Part shown: one piece after another, positions 14,606 to 22,370 of the stretch
How the letters are laid out: every line of letters begins with the position of its first letter
How positions within the stretch are numbered: the first letter of the stretch is position 1
From: a virus
Virus record (IMG/VR): IMGVR_UViG_3300022602_000039
Coordinates: 1-64,000 of that record
Direction: 5' to 3' (one strand)
Length of the DNA: 64,000 nt
Made by a program: the position numbers and the translations under genes
The notes under the pieces: generated by a model
What the model was told of the DNA's origin: nothing
The model's input: only the letters and a program-made list of their open reading frames with translations
The model's database searches: none

Positions 14606-14976
14606 GCTTCATCTGAATAAAGAAGCTTCTGAGCACAATCTATAGCATCATCTAGGTTATCAAACTCCTCACAAGTCACAGACCACTTTGATGGTTTTCT
14701 ATTTCTCCCTGCTACCTCTCTTCCAGTAACATCAAGAATAAGAATTTCCCCAAGAGAAAACACAGGAAGACAAACATGAACTACATCTTCCCTTGAGATA
14801 CCATCATTCTCTTCATCATCATAGAACCTATAAGCTTTGTAACCACAAGCATTAGCCATAGTCATTACATCTTCTTCTGTCTTTCTATCTCTTACAAGAA
14901 GATCATCATACTTGTTCCCATCTTCGATATGTTTAGGAACCCAAGTAATAACTCCAAATGTATAATCTTTATTCAT
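14602..14976 (-). CDS. hypothetical early protein (family B, copy 2)
   Basis: A 124-residue paralogue of 1356-1739. Function not recognised. Neighbour order here (B, then coiled coil, then small membrane protein) repeats the order at 1356-2870. Confidence 0.78.
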   Translation of the reverse strand: MNKDYTFGVITWVPKHIEDGNKYDDLLVRDRKTEEDVMTMANACGYKAYRFYDDEENDGISREDVVHVCLPVFSLGEILILDVTGREVAGRNRKPSKWSVTCEEFDNLDDAIDCAQKLLYSDEA

Positions 14977-14982
14977 TTTTAT

Positions 14983-15011
14983 AGTCTATAGGAATTTTTA
15001 GGACACTTCAA
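14983..15011 (-). promoter_or_regulatory. early-type promoter, leaderless spacing
   Basis: TTGAAG-N17-TAGACT-N6-ATG(14976). Confidence 0.8.
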
Positions 15012-15808
15012 GCTTCTTCTTCTCCAAAGAACTTTAGACCTTTGAGTTCTGCTAAAGACTTTGCTGCTCCTTGTACCATCAGAGTATTGTAATGTTCATC
15101 TTCAGCCTTTCCTAGCCTGAGATAAAGAGTTTGGAATAGAGTTGCCAATCGAATAGCTTCATCTCTTTGCTCTTCAACCTCTCTTTGTTGCTTTACACCT
15201 TCTTCAAACAATTCATGCCATCTATTTCTTTCATCAGTTAACACCTTTATTGATTCTTCTAGAAGAATTAACTCATCCCTCTCCTTAAGATACTTCAAAC
15301 AGATCTGAGGAACAAACCTACCAAGATCCTCAACTTCAGCATTCAAGTTAATATAATCAGAGACTTCATTCCACTGATTCATGACCTTTAGAGCTTCTTC
15401 TTTCCATTGCCTCAACTCATTATTCACATCTCTGAGATCATTGATCTCCCTCTCATCCTCTTGAGTTTTGACCCACAGAGCATCTCTTTCTAATTTAAGT
15501 TCATCATACTTCTTAACAAGCTCCTCAACACATGCTAATGTTCCAGGAACACAATAGCTATCTCCTTCAATAAACTCCTTTCCTATAATAGGCTCTAGCA
15601 TCTCTTCAATCTTTGTGTCATCATAAGCCCATTCATCAAAGGCTCTATCAATAAGCTCCTCTTTTTCTTCTAGCTTCTTTTCAAACCATTCAAGCCTAAA
15701 CTCTGGGTTATCATAATCATAAGGACAATTCATATTATTATCTCTTGTGTTCTTTATAGTCTCTGCTCCTCTAAGGATTTGATTTATCTTATCTTGATAT
15801 CCAATCAT
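15008..15808 (-). CDS. coiled-coil early protein, 266 aa
   Basis: Composite of family modules: MIGYQDKIN N-terminus, a unique acidic part (residues ~25-90), then the ALWVKTQEDER coiled coil and the SLAELKGLKFFGEEEA tail of 1771-2265. Function not recognised. The start overlaps the stop of the upstream membrane peptide gene. Confidence 0.75.
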   Translation of the reverse strand: MIGYQDKINQILRGAETIKNTRDNNMNCPYDYDNPEFRLEWFEKKLEEKEELIDRAFDEWAYDDTKIEEMLEPIIGKEFIEGDSYCVPGTLACVEELVKKYDELKLERDALWVKTQEDEREINDLRDVNNELRQWKEEALKVMNQWNEVSDYINLNAEVEDLGRFVPQICLKYLKERDELILLEESIKVLTDERNRWHELFEEGVKQQREVEEQRDEAIRLATLFQTLYLRLGKAEDEHYNTLMVQGAAKSLAELKGLKFFGEEEA

Positions 15809-15809
15809 A

Positions 15810-15914
15810 TTAGAGATGCTTAAAACAAATTACTTCACCAGAGATCAGATAATAGACATAGAGTGCTGCAATAGTTGCAATGACTGTATAAAAAAGGTTC
15901 TTAAGTTGTTTCAT
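15810..15914 (-). CDS. small membrane protein, 34 aa (copy 2)
   Basis: Nearly identical to 2766-2870, with the same single hydrophobic helix and the same promoter. Confidence 0.75.
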   Translation of the reverse strand: MKQLKNLFYTVIATIAALYVYYLISGEVICFKHL

Positions 15915-15920
15915 AATCTT

Positions 15921-15949
15921 ATTCTATATGCTTTAGGAGGAGGTGTCAA
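15921..15949 (-). promoter_or_regulatory. early-type promoter, leaderless spacing
   Basis: TTGACA-N17-TAGAAT-N6-ATG(15914). Confidence 0.85.
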
Positions 15950-16319
15950 GCTTTTCTTCTTTTGAAACAGGTGTAATAGCACTCTGAACAATCTCTGGAA
16001 ACTCTCTGAGAATAGGAATCAATACTTTTGGTATAGGTGTATTCTCTACAATAACTTTTGCAAGCACTTCATGTTTGCTTCTCCAATAAGATGCATTTTC
16101 AGAATATTTATGAGCAGTTTTTTCCCAAACTTCCTTTAGTTTTTTCCACTGATCAACAGCATCCCTTAGCTGATTAATCTCCCTCTCATCCTCTTGAGTT
16201 TTGACCCATAGAGCATCTTTCTCTAGCTTCAAAGCTTCAAACTGTTCAACAAAACTCTTCATCTCTTGAACATCTTCTTTGATCTGTTTATGATCTTCTT
16301 TAATAAAATTGTGAATCAT
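15933..16319 (-). CDS. coiled-coil early protein
   Basis: A 128-residue protein that shares the MIHNFIKEDHKQIK N-terminus and ALWVKTQEDEREI module with 1771-2265, then diverges. The frame runs through the downstream -35 box and ends LDTSS at the TAA inside the promoter spacer. Confidence 0.72.
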   Translation of the reverse strand: MIHNFIKEDHKQIKEDVQEMKSFVEQFEALKLEKDALWVKTQEDEREINQLRDAVDQWKKLKEVWEKTAHKYSENASYWRSKHEVLAKVIVENTPIPKVLIPILREFPEIVQSAITPVSKEEKLDTSS

Positions 16320-16323
16320 AATC

Positions 16324-16539
16324 TTATTCTAAAATATGATTCTTAATCATCTCAAGAAGAGAATCAATACTCTCTTTAACTGAACCTTCAATCTTAATTA
16401 CTGTCTTTAAAACATTGCCTTCAAAGCCCTTCATTGGATCATTTGGATCCTTTGGAACTGGCAATGCACTATCTCCATCCCAATAAATGAGACTGATGAG
16501 ATTGTTATTCCTATCAATTGATATTTTATAATTGTCCAT
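16324..16539 (-). CDS. hypothetical early protein, 71 aa
   Basis: Function not recognised. Promoter 6 nt upstream; ends 4 nt before the next start. Confidence 0.7.
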   Translation of the reverse strand: MDNYKISIDRNNNLISLIYWDGDSALPVPKDPNDPMKGFEGNVLKTVIKIEGSVKESIDSLLEMIKNHILE

Positions 16540-16545
16540 TATTAT

Positions 16546-16574
16546 AGTCTATATGCTTTAGGAGGAGGTGTCAA
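16546..16574 (-). promoter_or_regulatory. early-type promoter, leaderless spacing
   Basis: TTGACA-N17-TAGACT-N6-ATG(16539). Confidence 0.82.
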
Positions 16575-17179
16575 GCAAAATAGATTTTAAAGAGATCATC
16601 CCTTGTTGTAACAAATGTTGGATGAGTTGGTACATCCTTGTTAACATTATGCCAATAATTATCAAAGTCATTAGGATTATATGAAATTTCATTCTTAATT
16701 GAACCTCTTAGAACTGTTACCTTTAATCCTTTTTGAATACAATTATTTAGAAGCTTTCTATAAAACTCAATACCAAGTTTATTAGCTGTTTTATCAGAGA
16801 TTAGTGATGTATAATATTTTGGTAAAAAGTTAAGAATAAAGTTTCTAATCAAACCTGTATTACTGTCTGTATTCCTCTGCCACACACCTCTACTAAAATT
16901 ATTACCTTTATTAGATGCAATCTCCATAAAAGCATCTGTTAGATTATCTTTTACAAGACAAAATGTTACTTGATCCTCATTAAACCCATCTTGAACTTTG
17001 TATACATCCCAATTCTGAAATTTGTCAAATGGTTTATTATCTGTAATAATTTTTTGAGTTACTTCTCTATTATGTTTAATGTCATTCATTTGCTCATTAA
17101 ACACAGCATCATAGTACATAGGACTTTCAACAAAGAAAGATGTTTGTAAATATGATTCTATAGCCTCATCAAATTTCAT
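16571..17179 (-). CDS. hypothetical protein with capsid-targeting-like N-terminus
   Basis: A 202-residue protein starting MKFDEAIESYLQTSFFVESP, the motif also seen at 3030, 10156 and 14000. Mixed alpha/beta composition, function not recognised. The promoter lies 11 nt upstream, so a short leader is expected. Delivery in the capsid with the DNA is a hypothesis from the N-terminus only. Confidence 0.7.
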   Translation of the reverse strand: MKFDEAIESYLQTSFFVESPMYYDAVFNEQMNDIKHNREVTQKIITDNKPFDKFQNWDVYKVQDGFNEDQVTFCLVKDNLTDAFMEIASNKGNNFSRGVWQRNTDSNTGLIRNFILNFLPKYYTSLISDKTANKLGIEFYRKLLNNCIQKGLKVTVLRGSIKNEISYNPNDFDNYWHNVNKDVPTHPTFVTTRDDLFKIYFA

Positions 17180-17190
17180 TATTGATACTT

Positions 17191-17219
17191 ATTCTATATG
17201 CTTTAGGAGGAGGTGTCAA
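17191..17219 (-). promoter_or_regulatory. early-type promoter
   Basis: TTGACA-N17-TAGAAT with 11 nt to the ATG at 17179. Confidence 0.8.
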
Positions 17220-17379
17220 GAAACACATCAATAATACCAAAAGGAACATTCAACTCACCAATTTTGCAAACTGGAGTCGGAGGTTCATCATTGTATTGAT
17301 ATGGACTAAATGTTGGTAGCAATTGAATATACTTTAATGCTGCTGGATCTACTGTTATTTTGCTGTTTTGTGTGTTCAT
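17203..17379 (-). CDS. hypothetical early protein, 58 aa
   Basis: Proline-rich (LLPTFSPYQYNDEPPTPVC). Reads through the downstream -35 box to end LDTSS at TAA. Promoter 6 nt upstream. Confidence 0.65.
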   Translation of the reverse strand: MNTQNSKITVDPAALKYIQLLPTFSPYQYNDEPPTPVCKIGELNVPFGIIDVFLDTSS

Positions 17380-17385
17380 AATCTT

Positions 17386-17414
17386 ATTCTATATGCTTTA
17401 GGAGGAGGTGTCAA
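17386..17414 (-). promoter_or_regulatory. early-type promoter, leaderless spacing
   Basis: TTGACA-N17-TAGAAT-N6-ATG(17379). Confidence 0.85.
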
Positions 17415-17889
17415 GGTTATTATCTTTCAATTCATTCCAAGTAAACTCATCTAAGGAATCTCTATTCTCTTCAGATAAAACTGTTTCAATAAAAGCATCA
17501 CAATCAGAACAGAATAGATCTTTATTTCCTGCTTGATTTGTTACAATATAGCATCTGTAATGTCCACATCCTTCAGCAACTGTTGGTACAAAATCTTTAG
17601 GAATGTTATCATCCAACCACTCTTTTGGTCTCTCTGTAAACTTTCCTTCTTCTCCTAAGAGACTATAATAAGCTGTCTCCAATCCAATAAGCATACCATA
17701 CATATACTCATTGCAGTTGTAGTTGCCATTCTGCTTTTGGATGTCAATAAGACCTTTAATCTTTTCTGCTGCTTCTTTCATATGAATCTTATCAATAGCT
17801 CCCTCAAATACTGTTCTAATATGTTCTCCTTCAACTTTCATATCATTGATAAAGTCATTGACTGTAAAGGTTGGTGTTTGTTCTTTCAT
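17398..17889 (-). CDS. hypothetical protein, possible metal-binding
   Basis: A 163-residue protein, function not recognised. CGHYRCYI followed by FCSDCDAF suggests a C/H metal site near the C-terminus. Ends LDTSS in the promoter spacer. Overlaps the upstream gene by 35 nt. Confidence 0.7.
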   Translation of the reverse strand: MKEQTPTFTVNDFINDMKVEGEHIRTVFEGAIDKIHMKEAAEKIKGLIDIQKQNGNYNCNEYMYGMLIGLETAYYSLLGEEGKFTERPKEWLDDNIPKDFVPTVAEGCGHYRCYIVTNQAGNKDLFCSDCDAFIETVLSEENRDSLDEFTWNELKDNNLDTSS

Positions 17890-18151
17890 ATCTAATCTCT
17901 GTTCCTTCTGTTGATGTATTTACAAAACCATCAGCACAATCTGGTCCTTTATATGGCTTCCATTTGTCATGTTGTATAGGACCAGTAAACCTCTCATCCA
18001 AATAAGGACTATGACCTGTCCACACAAGCTTCTCAATTAGCTTCTGAATGATAATAGACTGATCCATAATACAGTCACTGTTATGATTAACAAGCTTTTG
18101 AAGCTCATCAATCTTTTTAGTTAGTTCATCTAATTGTTGTGGGATGTTCAT
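17855..18151 (-). CDS. hypothetical protein, coiled-coil N-terminus
   Basis: A 98-residue protein. Helical start (LDELTKKIDELQKLVNHNSD), then an aromatic/proline-rich tail. Function not recognised. Confidence 0.68.
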   Translation of the reverse strand: MNIPQQLDELTKKIDELQKLVNHNSDCIMDQSIIIQKLIEKLVWTGHSPYLDERFTGPIQHDKWKPYKGPDCADGFVNTSTEGTEIRYERTNTNLYSQ

Positions 18152-18154
18152 AAA

Positions 18155-18277
18155 TTAATCCTTATCAAAGAATCCAAGCATAGCTAATGCAAGTAACCCT
18201 ACTCCTGTTCCTAGAACAAAAAGAAAAGGACACCAAAAGCAAAGCTCTAAAATTAAATCTCTAGTTTGTGGAGTCAT
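18155..18277 (-). CDS. small membrane protein, 40 aa
   Basis: MTPQTRDLILEL then one hydrophobic segment (CFWCPFLFVLGTGVGLLALAML). Start 18277 is chosen because it lies just after the upstream stop (TAAAAATAATATG). Confidence 0.65.
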   Translation of the reverse strand: MTPQTRDLILELCFWCPFLFVLGTGVGLLALAMLGFFDKD

Positions 18278-18284
18278 ATTATTT

Positions 18285-18524
18285 TTACCAGGCTGGAAGG
18301 TTCTTACTAATGTCCCATCCCTCTGCTTCATATTTCTTTTCAAGTCTTTCTAGGATAGGCTTTAGAAAGTCATTGAGTTCTTTACTTGTACAATTCTCTT
18401 CACAGCTTAGATAATAGAACATACCTTTATAATAAGTCTCCCAGTAATATCCTTTCCCTCTTAATTGACCAATCATTGTAGATGGCAAACCTGTAGCATC
18501 ATAAAATATCTTTTTCTTCTTCAT
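18285..18524 (-). CDS. hypothetical protein, 79 aa
   Basis: Function not recognised; basic start (MKKKKIFYDATG) and a helical acidic tail. Confidence 0.68.
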   Translation of the reverse strand: MKKKKIFYDATGLPSTMIGQLRGKGYYWETYYKGMFYYLSCEENCTSKELNDFLKPILERLEKKYEAEGWDISKNLPAW

Positions 18525-18525
18525 A

Positions 18526-18867
18526 CTATGATGCTAATCTATTTCCTGGTTTATATCCAGCAGCTTGTAAAACTTCATCTCTAGCTTCCAATAACTTTTC
18601 AGATGGTAAAAAATAAGGCTCAACACATCTTAGAAGCTTATCAATAGCTTTACCTAAGTCTTCTCTCCTTTCTTCATAAATGAGTCTATGAAGATCTTTA
18701 GCCAATCTATCCTTAATGAGTTCCTCTGCTATTTTATTACCAGTCATTGTCAGAGGTTCTTGATAATACTCTGCAAAGAATTCAAGTTTAGCTCTATGTC
18801 TAATCCTACCACTATTAGTAAATTCTGTAGTGTATTGAATCTTATCTGTAAAGTCTTTGTCTTTCAT
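18526..18867 (-). CDS. hypothetical protein, 113 aa
   Basis: Function not recognised; helical and charged. Part of the 18955-17398 run of closely spaced genes. Confidence 0.7.
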   Translation of the reverse strand: MKDKDFTDKIQYTTEFTNSGRIRHRAKLEFFAEYYQEPLTMTGNKIAEELIKDRLAKDLHRLIYEERREDLGKAIDKLLRCVEPYFLPSEKLLEARDEVLQAAGYKPGNRLAS

Positions 18868-18868
18868 T

Positions 18869-18955
18869 TTATTTTACAAAAAGAGTTGCTACATAAATTA
18901 ACATTAGCACAATAGATACTATACCAAAGATAACTTTAAATAACTCAAAGTCCAT
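18869..18955 (-). CDS. membrane peptide, 28 aa
   Basis: MDFELFKVIFGIVSIVLMLIY is a single hydrophobic helix. The stop (TAAAATG) touches the next start. Confidence 0.55.
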   Translation of the reverse strand: MDFELFKVIFGIVSIVLMLIYVATLFVK

Positions 18956-18956
18956 T

Positions 18957-19427
18957 TTAGACTCCTACATATTCCAAAAGATATTCAATCTCCTTTTTAA
19001 TGTTAACAACAATACTAGTATTTCTTTCAATAGTAGCACACAGAGGAATCGAGTGTTGAGGCTTAATGTCTTGTGGATCATCACAAGCTGGAGCTACGAA
19101 TGTAACAGGCTCAAGCTTCTTAACCAATTTTTGAATAAGATCATATGTATGATGAATATTCTCTTCTAGGTTCATCAGAGCATCATCAACAGGACTAGCT
19201 TTCTTTGCAGCAAGATTAGGCTCATCATTCCAGCAACTAGTGGAAACAGATAATTTATCTTTTGTTTGTTTGTGATACTCTTCTTGAAGCATTTTTATAT
19301 ACTCATCAGTTGAAACTTCAGGAGAATAACTTGTTTGACCTTGTGCTGCTTGTTTTTGAAGAATCCTCTCTACTACAGATTCAATAAATTCCTCAGTGTT
19401 GTTTTGGAGTTTTGGGTTCTTAGCCAT
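18957..19427 (-). CDS. hypothetical early protein, 156 aa
   Basis: Function not recognised; helical N-terminus (EEFIESVVERILQKQA). First gene of a long run, with a near-consensus promoter 6 nt upstream. Confidence 0.72.
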   Translation of the reverse strand: MAKNPKLQNNTEEFIESVVERILQKQAAQGQTSYSPEVSTDEYIKMLQEEYHKQTKDKLSVSTSCWNDEPNLAAKKASPVDDALMNLEENIHHTYDLIQKLVKKLEPVTFVAPACDDPQDIKPQHSIPLCATIERNTSIVVNIKKEIEYLLEYVGV

Positions 19428-19433
19428 AAAATG

Positions 19434-19461
19434 ATTATATGTTAATTTGTTCTATTGTCAA
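19434..19461 (-). promoter_or_regulatory. consensus sigma70 promoter, leaderless spacing
   Basis: TTGACA-N16-TATAAT-N6-ATG(19427). Confidence 0.85.
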
Positions 19462-19485
19462 GAATTATTCCTGTTTGTACTCATA

Positions 19486-19683
19486 CTAACCTACCTTAAA
19501 GAAATGTAGTCCTAAATTACCAATGTTGCATTGTATAGCAACAAATCTTGTACTCTTCTTAGGACTAGAATACTCATAGTTATGTGTACCAAAGAATCTT
19601 ACAAAAGGTCTCCAAGAGACTCTAAATGTATATTTGGTATTGAATAGAACTGTACTATAGTCAATTAAAAATGTTTCTTCCAT
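19486..19683 (-). CDS. hypothetical protein, 65 aa
   Basis: Function not recognised; beta-rich composition. Confidence 0.65.
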   Translation of the reverse strand: MEETFLIDYSTVLFNTKYTFRVSWRPFVRFFGTHNYEYSSPKKSTRFVAIQCNIGNLGLHFFKVG

Positions 19684-19684
19684 A

Positions 19685-19900
19685 TTACTTTTTTCTCTTT
19701 ACATTTACTGTGATCTCTACATCTAAGTCTCTTAGATCTTGTAAATTCATAAAAGGATATGGTGTTGGTAGCTTAAAATTACTATCTGGAATGTTATCAC
19801 CAACTCCCCAAAGAGTCATATGTGTTTTAGGATAATGAAATATACCATCATCATTATTTGTTTCTATTTCACTAACCTTTGCAAAGATTTTGTATTTCAT
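19685..19900 (-). CDS. hypothetical protein, 71 aa
   Basis: Function not recognised. Start 19900 (MKYKIFAKV) is preferred over 19960 because it overlaps the end of the membrane-protein gene by the usual few bases. Confidence 0.65.
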   Translation of the reverse strand: MKYKIFAKVSEIETNNDDGIFHYPKTHMTLWGVGDNIPDSNFKLPTPYPFMNLQDLRDLDVEITVNVKRKK

Positions 19901-20106
19901 TTCAAAAAGTATAATACAGTAAAGTAAAGTGTCCAGACAAAAAAGGCAAAGATGAGGCAAAAGAATCCAAGTAATGCTGTACCCAGATCACCAAGCCAAG
20001 TACTACCAGCATCATTTAGATTTATCAGACCAAAGATAACACAAGCAATGGATAGAATAATAGGAATCCAAATGGATGAGAATGAAATTGTAAGTGCTAG
20101 GATCAT
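19897..20106 (-). CDS. membrane protein with two helices, 69 aa
   Basis: Two hydrophobic segments (SSIWIPIILSIACVIFGLI and TALLGFFCLIFAFFVWTLYF) separated by a polar loop (NLNDAGSTWLGD). Confidence 0.7.
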   Translation of the reverse strand: MILALTISFSSIWIPIILSIACVIFGLINLNDAGSTWLGDLGTALLGFFCLIFAFFVWTLYFTVLYFLK

Positions 20107-20107
20107 A

Positions 20108-20386
20108 TTAATTTACAGCCTTTTCTGTTGTCTCATCATAAGCAAAGTTTTCCATCTGCTTAATATATCTCAAAGCTGTCTGATGTCTAGTCTCATTTTC
20201 ATAACAACTAGAAACATTTAGAATTAGCTCATAGTAAAGATCAGAAAGTTTTTCATACTTCTTTCTATTAACAACCCCATCAAATGCTTCTACATTATGC
20301 ATCTCCATCCAATTATATAGCCTTTTAGCAGCAGCAATGATATCTGGTGGTACATCATTTACAGGTAGATAGATGTCATTGTTCAT
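20108..20386 (-). CDS. hypothetical protein, 92 aa
   Basis: Function not recognised; helical. Overlaps the upstream gene by 4 nt (ATGA-type). Confidence 0.68.
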   Translation of the reverse strand: MNNDIYLPVNDVPPDIIAAAKRLYNWMEMHNVEAFDGVVNRKKYEKLSDLYYELILNVSSCYENETRHQTALRYIKQMENFAYDETTEKAVN

Positions 20387-20604
20387 AGATTAAATGCTTT
20401 CTCTACCTCTTTATCAAACTTGTTGAGAGCAGAAATTATAATATCTCTTTTATTAATATCATATGGTTCTAACTCTTCAGCTAAAGTAGTAATAAACTCT
20501 GTTGTAGCTTTCATTACATTACTTCTAATAACAGAAAGCTCATCATGTTCTTCTAGTCCAGTTAGAACTTCTTTTAGGAAATTTTTAATCTCTTCTCTTT
20601 TCAT
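20383..20604 (-). CDS. hypothetical protein, 73 aa
   Basis: Function not recognised; helical, acidic. Confidence 0.66.
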   Translation of the reverse strand: MKREEIKNFLKEVLTGLEEHDELSVIRSNVMKATTEFITTLAEELEPYDINKRDIIISALNKFDKEVEKAFNL

Positions 20605-20605
20605 A

Positions 20606-20827
20606 TTAATAAGGGTATGATTCTATGGCACTCCACATATCTCCATTCAGTTCTTCATCTTCTTCTCTTACATCTCTTTCACAAGCTACTGCAAACCATT
20701 TAGGGATCTTTACTGTCTTTACATTCTCATGTAGCCAACAGATATAACTTGGATCAATGTCTCCAACTTCATCTAAAGTCTTTCCTTTATACTTTCCAAA
20801 GTCTAAAACTGTTTCTAAGCTTTTCAT
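20606..20827 (-). CDS. exonuclease-X-C-terminal-like (DUF3820-type) protein
   Basis: A 73-residue protein. LDFGKYKGKTLDEVGDIDPSY followed by ICWL is the signature of the small domain found at the C-terminus of exodeoxyribonuclease X and in stand-alone DUF3820 proteins. No nuclease domain accompanies it. Confidence 0.72.
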   Translation of the reverse strand: MKSLETVLDFGKYKGKTLDEVGDIDPSYICWLHENVKTVKIPKWFAVACERDVREEDEELNGDMWSAIESYPY

Positions 20828-20851
20828 ATTATTTCTTCTTTTGATAACATA

Positions 20852-20974
20852 TTATTTGAGAACATGCTGAATTCCATCAGCAAGTTTTTCAAATACTCCT
20901 GTTCCATAGAGAACACTAGCTATTACAATTCCGAGAAAGATTTGAAATACTGGATCTGGATTTTTATTCTTCAT
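20852..20974 (-). CDS. small membrane protein, 40 aa
   Basis: One hydrophobic helix (FQIFLGIVIASVLYGTGVF). Promoter 6 nt upstream. Confidence 0.62.
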   Translation of the reverse strand: MKNKNPDPVFQIFLGIVIASVLYGTGVFEKLADGIQHVLK

Positions 20975-20980
20975 ACCTTT

Positions 20981-21009
20981 AGTGTATAGAGATTTTCAGG
21001 ACAATGCAA
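20981..21009 (-). promoter_or_regulatory. early-type promoter, leaderless spacing
   Basis: TTGCAT-N17-TACACT-N6-ATG(20974). Confidence 0.72.
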
Positions 21010-21014
21010 GAAAA

Positions 21015-21182
21015 TTATTTCTTCCACCAATCAGCACTATCTTCATCCTTTTTAGTGTGCTCTTCAATATACTTTTTTGCTTCTACAATTATCTTTGCAC
21101 AATTCTTTGCAAGAGCATCTGTTTGCCTATTAACTAATTCTTTAAGCCTTTTATTCTCTTCAAGAAGCTCTTCGTAAGTCAT
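21015..21182 (-). CDS. helical early protein, 55 aa
   Basis: Coiled-coil-like (EELLEENKRLKELVNRQTDAL), ending DWWKK. Promoter 6 nt upstream. Confidence 0.65.
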   Translation of the reverse strand: MTYEELLEENKRLKELVNRQTDALAKNCAKIIVEAKKYIEEHTKKDEDSADWWKK

Positions 21183-21188
21183 ATTCTT

Positions 21189-21217
21189 ATTCTATATGTT
21201 TTAGGAGAAGATGTCAA
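21189..21217 (-). promoter_or_regulatory. early-type promoter, leaderless spacing
   Basis: TTGACA-N17-TAGAAT-N6-ATG(21182). Confidence 0.85.
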
Positions 21218-21565
21218 CTATAAAGGAGGCTGAATCCTTCCAATCTTATACAGCCAATAAGGAAATGGTGTCATATGCCACACTTCAATAATTTTATTCT
21301 TTAGCTTCTTATGCCACTTCTTTTGCTCATGAAAATAAATTGCTACATCAGAATTTACTAAAGCCAAATCATGTAAAGCTTTTTTTGGGTCATTCTCATG
21401 CTCCTTACTATAAATGTGCCAAGTTATTAATTCTTCAATAACAGCTTCCTTCCACTTACGAAGCTTATAGACTTCAGGATCAGTCCAATCTACCCCACAA
21501 ACACATTCGTGTTCACCATGTGCATGACACTTACAGCCTTTACCTTCGTAGTATTCGTCAATCAT
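21218..21565 (-). CDS. cysteine/histidine-rich hypothetical protein
   Basis: A 115-residue protein. CKCHAHGEHECVCG near the N-terminus is a likely metal site, followed by a basic helical part. The start at 21565 overlaps the upstream stop (ATGA). Confidence 0.7.
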   Translation of the reverse strand: MIDEYYEGKGCKCHAHGEHECVCGVDWTDPEVYKLRKWKEAVIEELITWHIYSKEHENDPKKALHDLALVNSDVAIYFHEQKKWHKKLKNKIIEVWHMTPFPYWLYKIGRIQPPL

Positions 21566-21750
21566 AGGAATAGTTGTTCTTCGCAATCTTTATACAGTTT
21601 AGATAGCTTCTCTTGGATATCAATAAGATTTTTTAGAATCTTTTTAGCTTCATCATCTAAAGGATTATCTAGACAAATATCTTGAAGAGCTTTAATTTTC
21701 TCGTCTTGTTCATTACACCAGAGAGCAATTGAGTACGGTGTATCTTCCAT
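21562..21750 (-). CDS. hypothetical early protein, 62 aa
   Basis: Function not recognised; helical. Start 21750 is set by the promoter; the longer upstream ORF is antisense to the HNH leader. Confidence 0.66.
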   Translation of the reverse strand: MEDTPYSIALWCNEQDEKIKALQDICLDNPLDDEAKKILKNLIDIQEKLSKLYKDCEEQLFL

Positions 21751-21758
21751 TACTAATA

Positions 21759-21787
21759 ATACTATAGACAGAAGCAGGAAAGAGCAA
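21759..21787 (-). promoter_or_regulatory. early-type promoter
   Basis: TTGCTC-N17-TAGTAT with 8 nt to the ATG at 21750. Confidence 0.72.
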
Positions 21788-21796
21788 GATAAAAAG

Positions 21797-21887
21797 GTCT
21801 CCAGGTGCTGTATCTTCTGCAATGAATGATCACACAACTCGTAGTATGTATACGAAAAGAGCACCTGAAGACATAAATATATATGCA
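21797..21887 (+). ncRNA. structured leader of HNH cassette 5
   Basis: Arms GTCTCCAGGTGC (21797-21808) and GCACCTGAAGAC (21861-21872) pair at 11 of 12 positions, with an inner TCGTA/TACGA hairpin. Mini-ORF start 21822 is in frame with the HNH start, 66 nt upstream. CATAAATA at 21872-21879. Confidence 0.72.
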
Positions 21888-22106
21888 ATGAATGATGATT
21901 TAACCACACAAGAACTGTCTAAAAAGGAAGAAAAAGATAAGCAATACTTTCGTAATTGGTATTTAGCTAACAAAGAACGTTTAGCTAAAATGGGAAAAGA
22001 GAGGAGACAAAGGACCGAAAATAAGGAAAGATCTCGTGTTTATTGCGCTAAGAAAAGAGCTACTACAGAACACAAACAATACATGAGAGAGTATTTAGAA
22101 GTATAG
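21888..22106 (+). pseudogene. truncated HNH endonuclease (basic repeats only)
   Basis: Keeps 72 residues of the family N-terminus (TTQELSKKEEKDKQYFRNWY) and stops before the HNH domain. The 13-bp TTCTGCAATGAAT in its leader (21815-21827) recurs just after it (22146-22158), so the remnant is flanked by a direct repeat. Confidence 0.75.
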
Positions 22107-22162
22107 ATGAATTCATAATACAAAGCAAGCCTATACGCAACCAGTTTCTGCAATGAATTTCA

Positions 22163-22366
22163 CTAACAAACTTCAGGTAAAATAAGCTCGTTATCTTTAA
22201 TAAACTGCTCGACAACAGCTAAATCATTGTCATAAAATATATTAAACGGTGTAGATATTGTACCAAAAGTTTGCTCTGGCCCTTGAAAAATAATATTATC
22301 GGATCGCCAACATACAGCATATTCCCCGCTTAAAGTAACCGTTGTGTTGTTTAATTGTGTAGCCAT
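22163..22366 (-). CDS. hypothetical protein downstream of LRR tail protein
   Basis: A 67-residue protein, function not recognised. Placed where tail-fibre accessory proteins usually sit, 3' of the LRR gene. Confidence 0.65.
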   Translation of the reverse strand: MATQLNNTTVTLSGEYAVCWRSDNIIFQGPEQTFGTISTPFNIFYDNDLAVVEQFIKDNELILPEVC

Positions 22367-22370
22367 AAAA

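Noticed and set aside
3261-17414. AGGAGGAGGTG on the plus strand as a series of Shine-Dalgarno sites
   Set aside because: No plus-strand start follows at the right distance in any copy; on the minus strand the same bases are the conserved spacer of a TTGACA/TAGAAT promoter.
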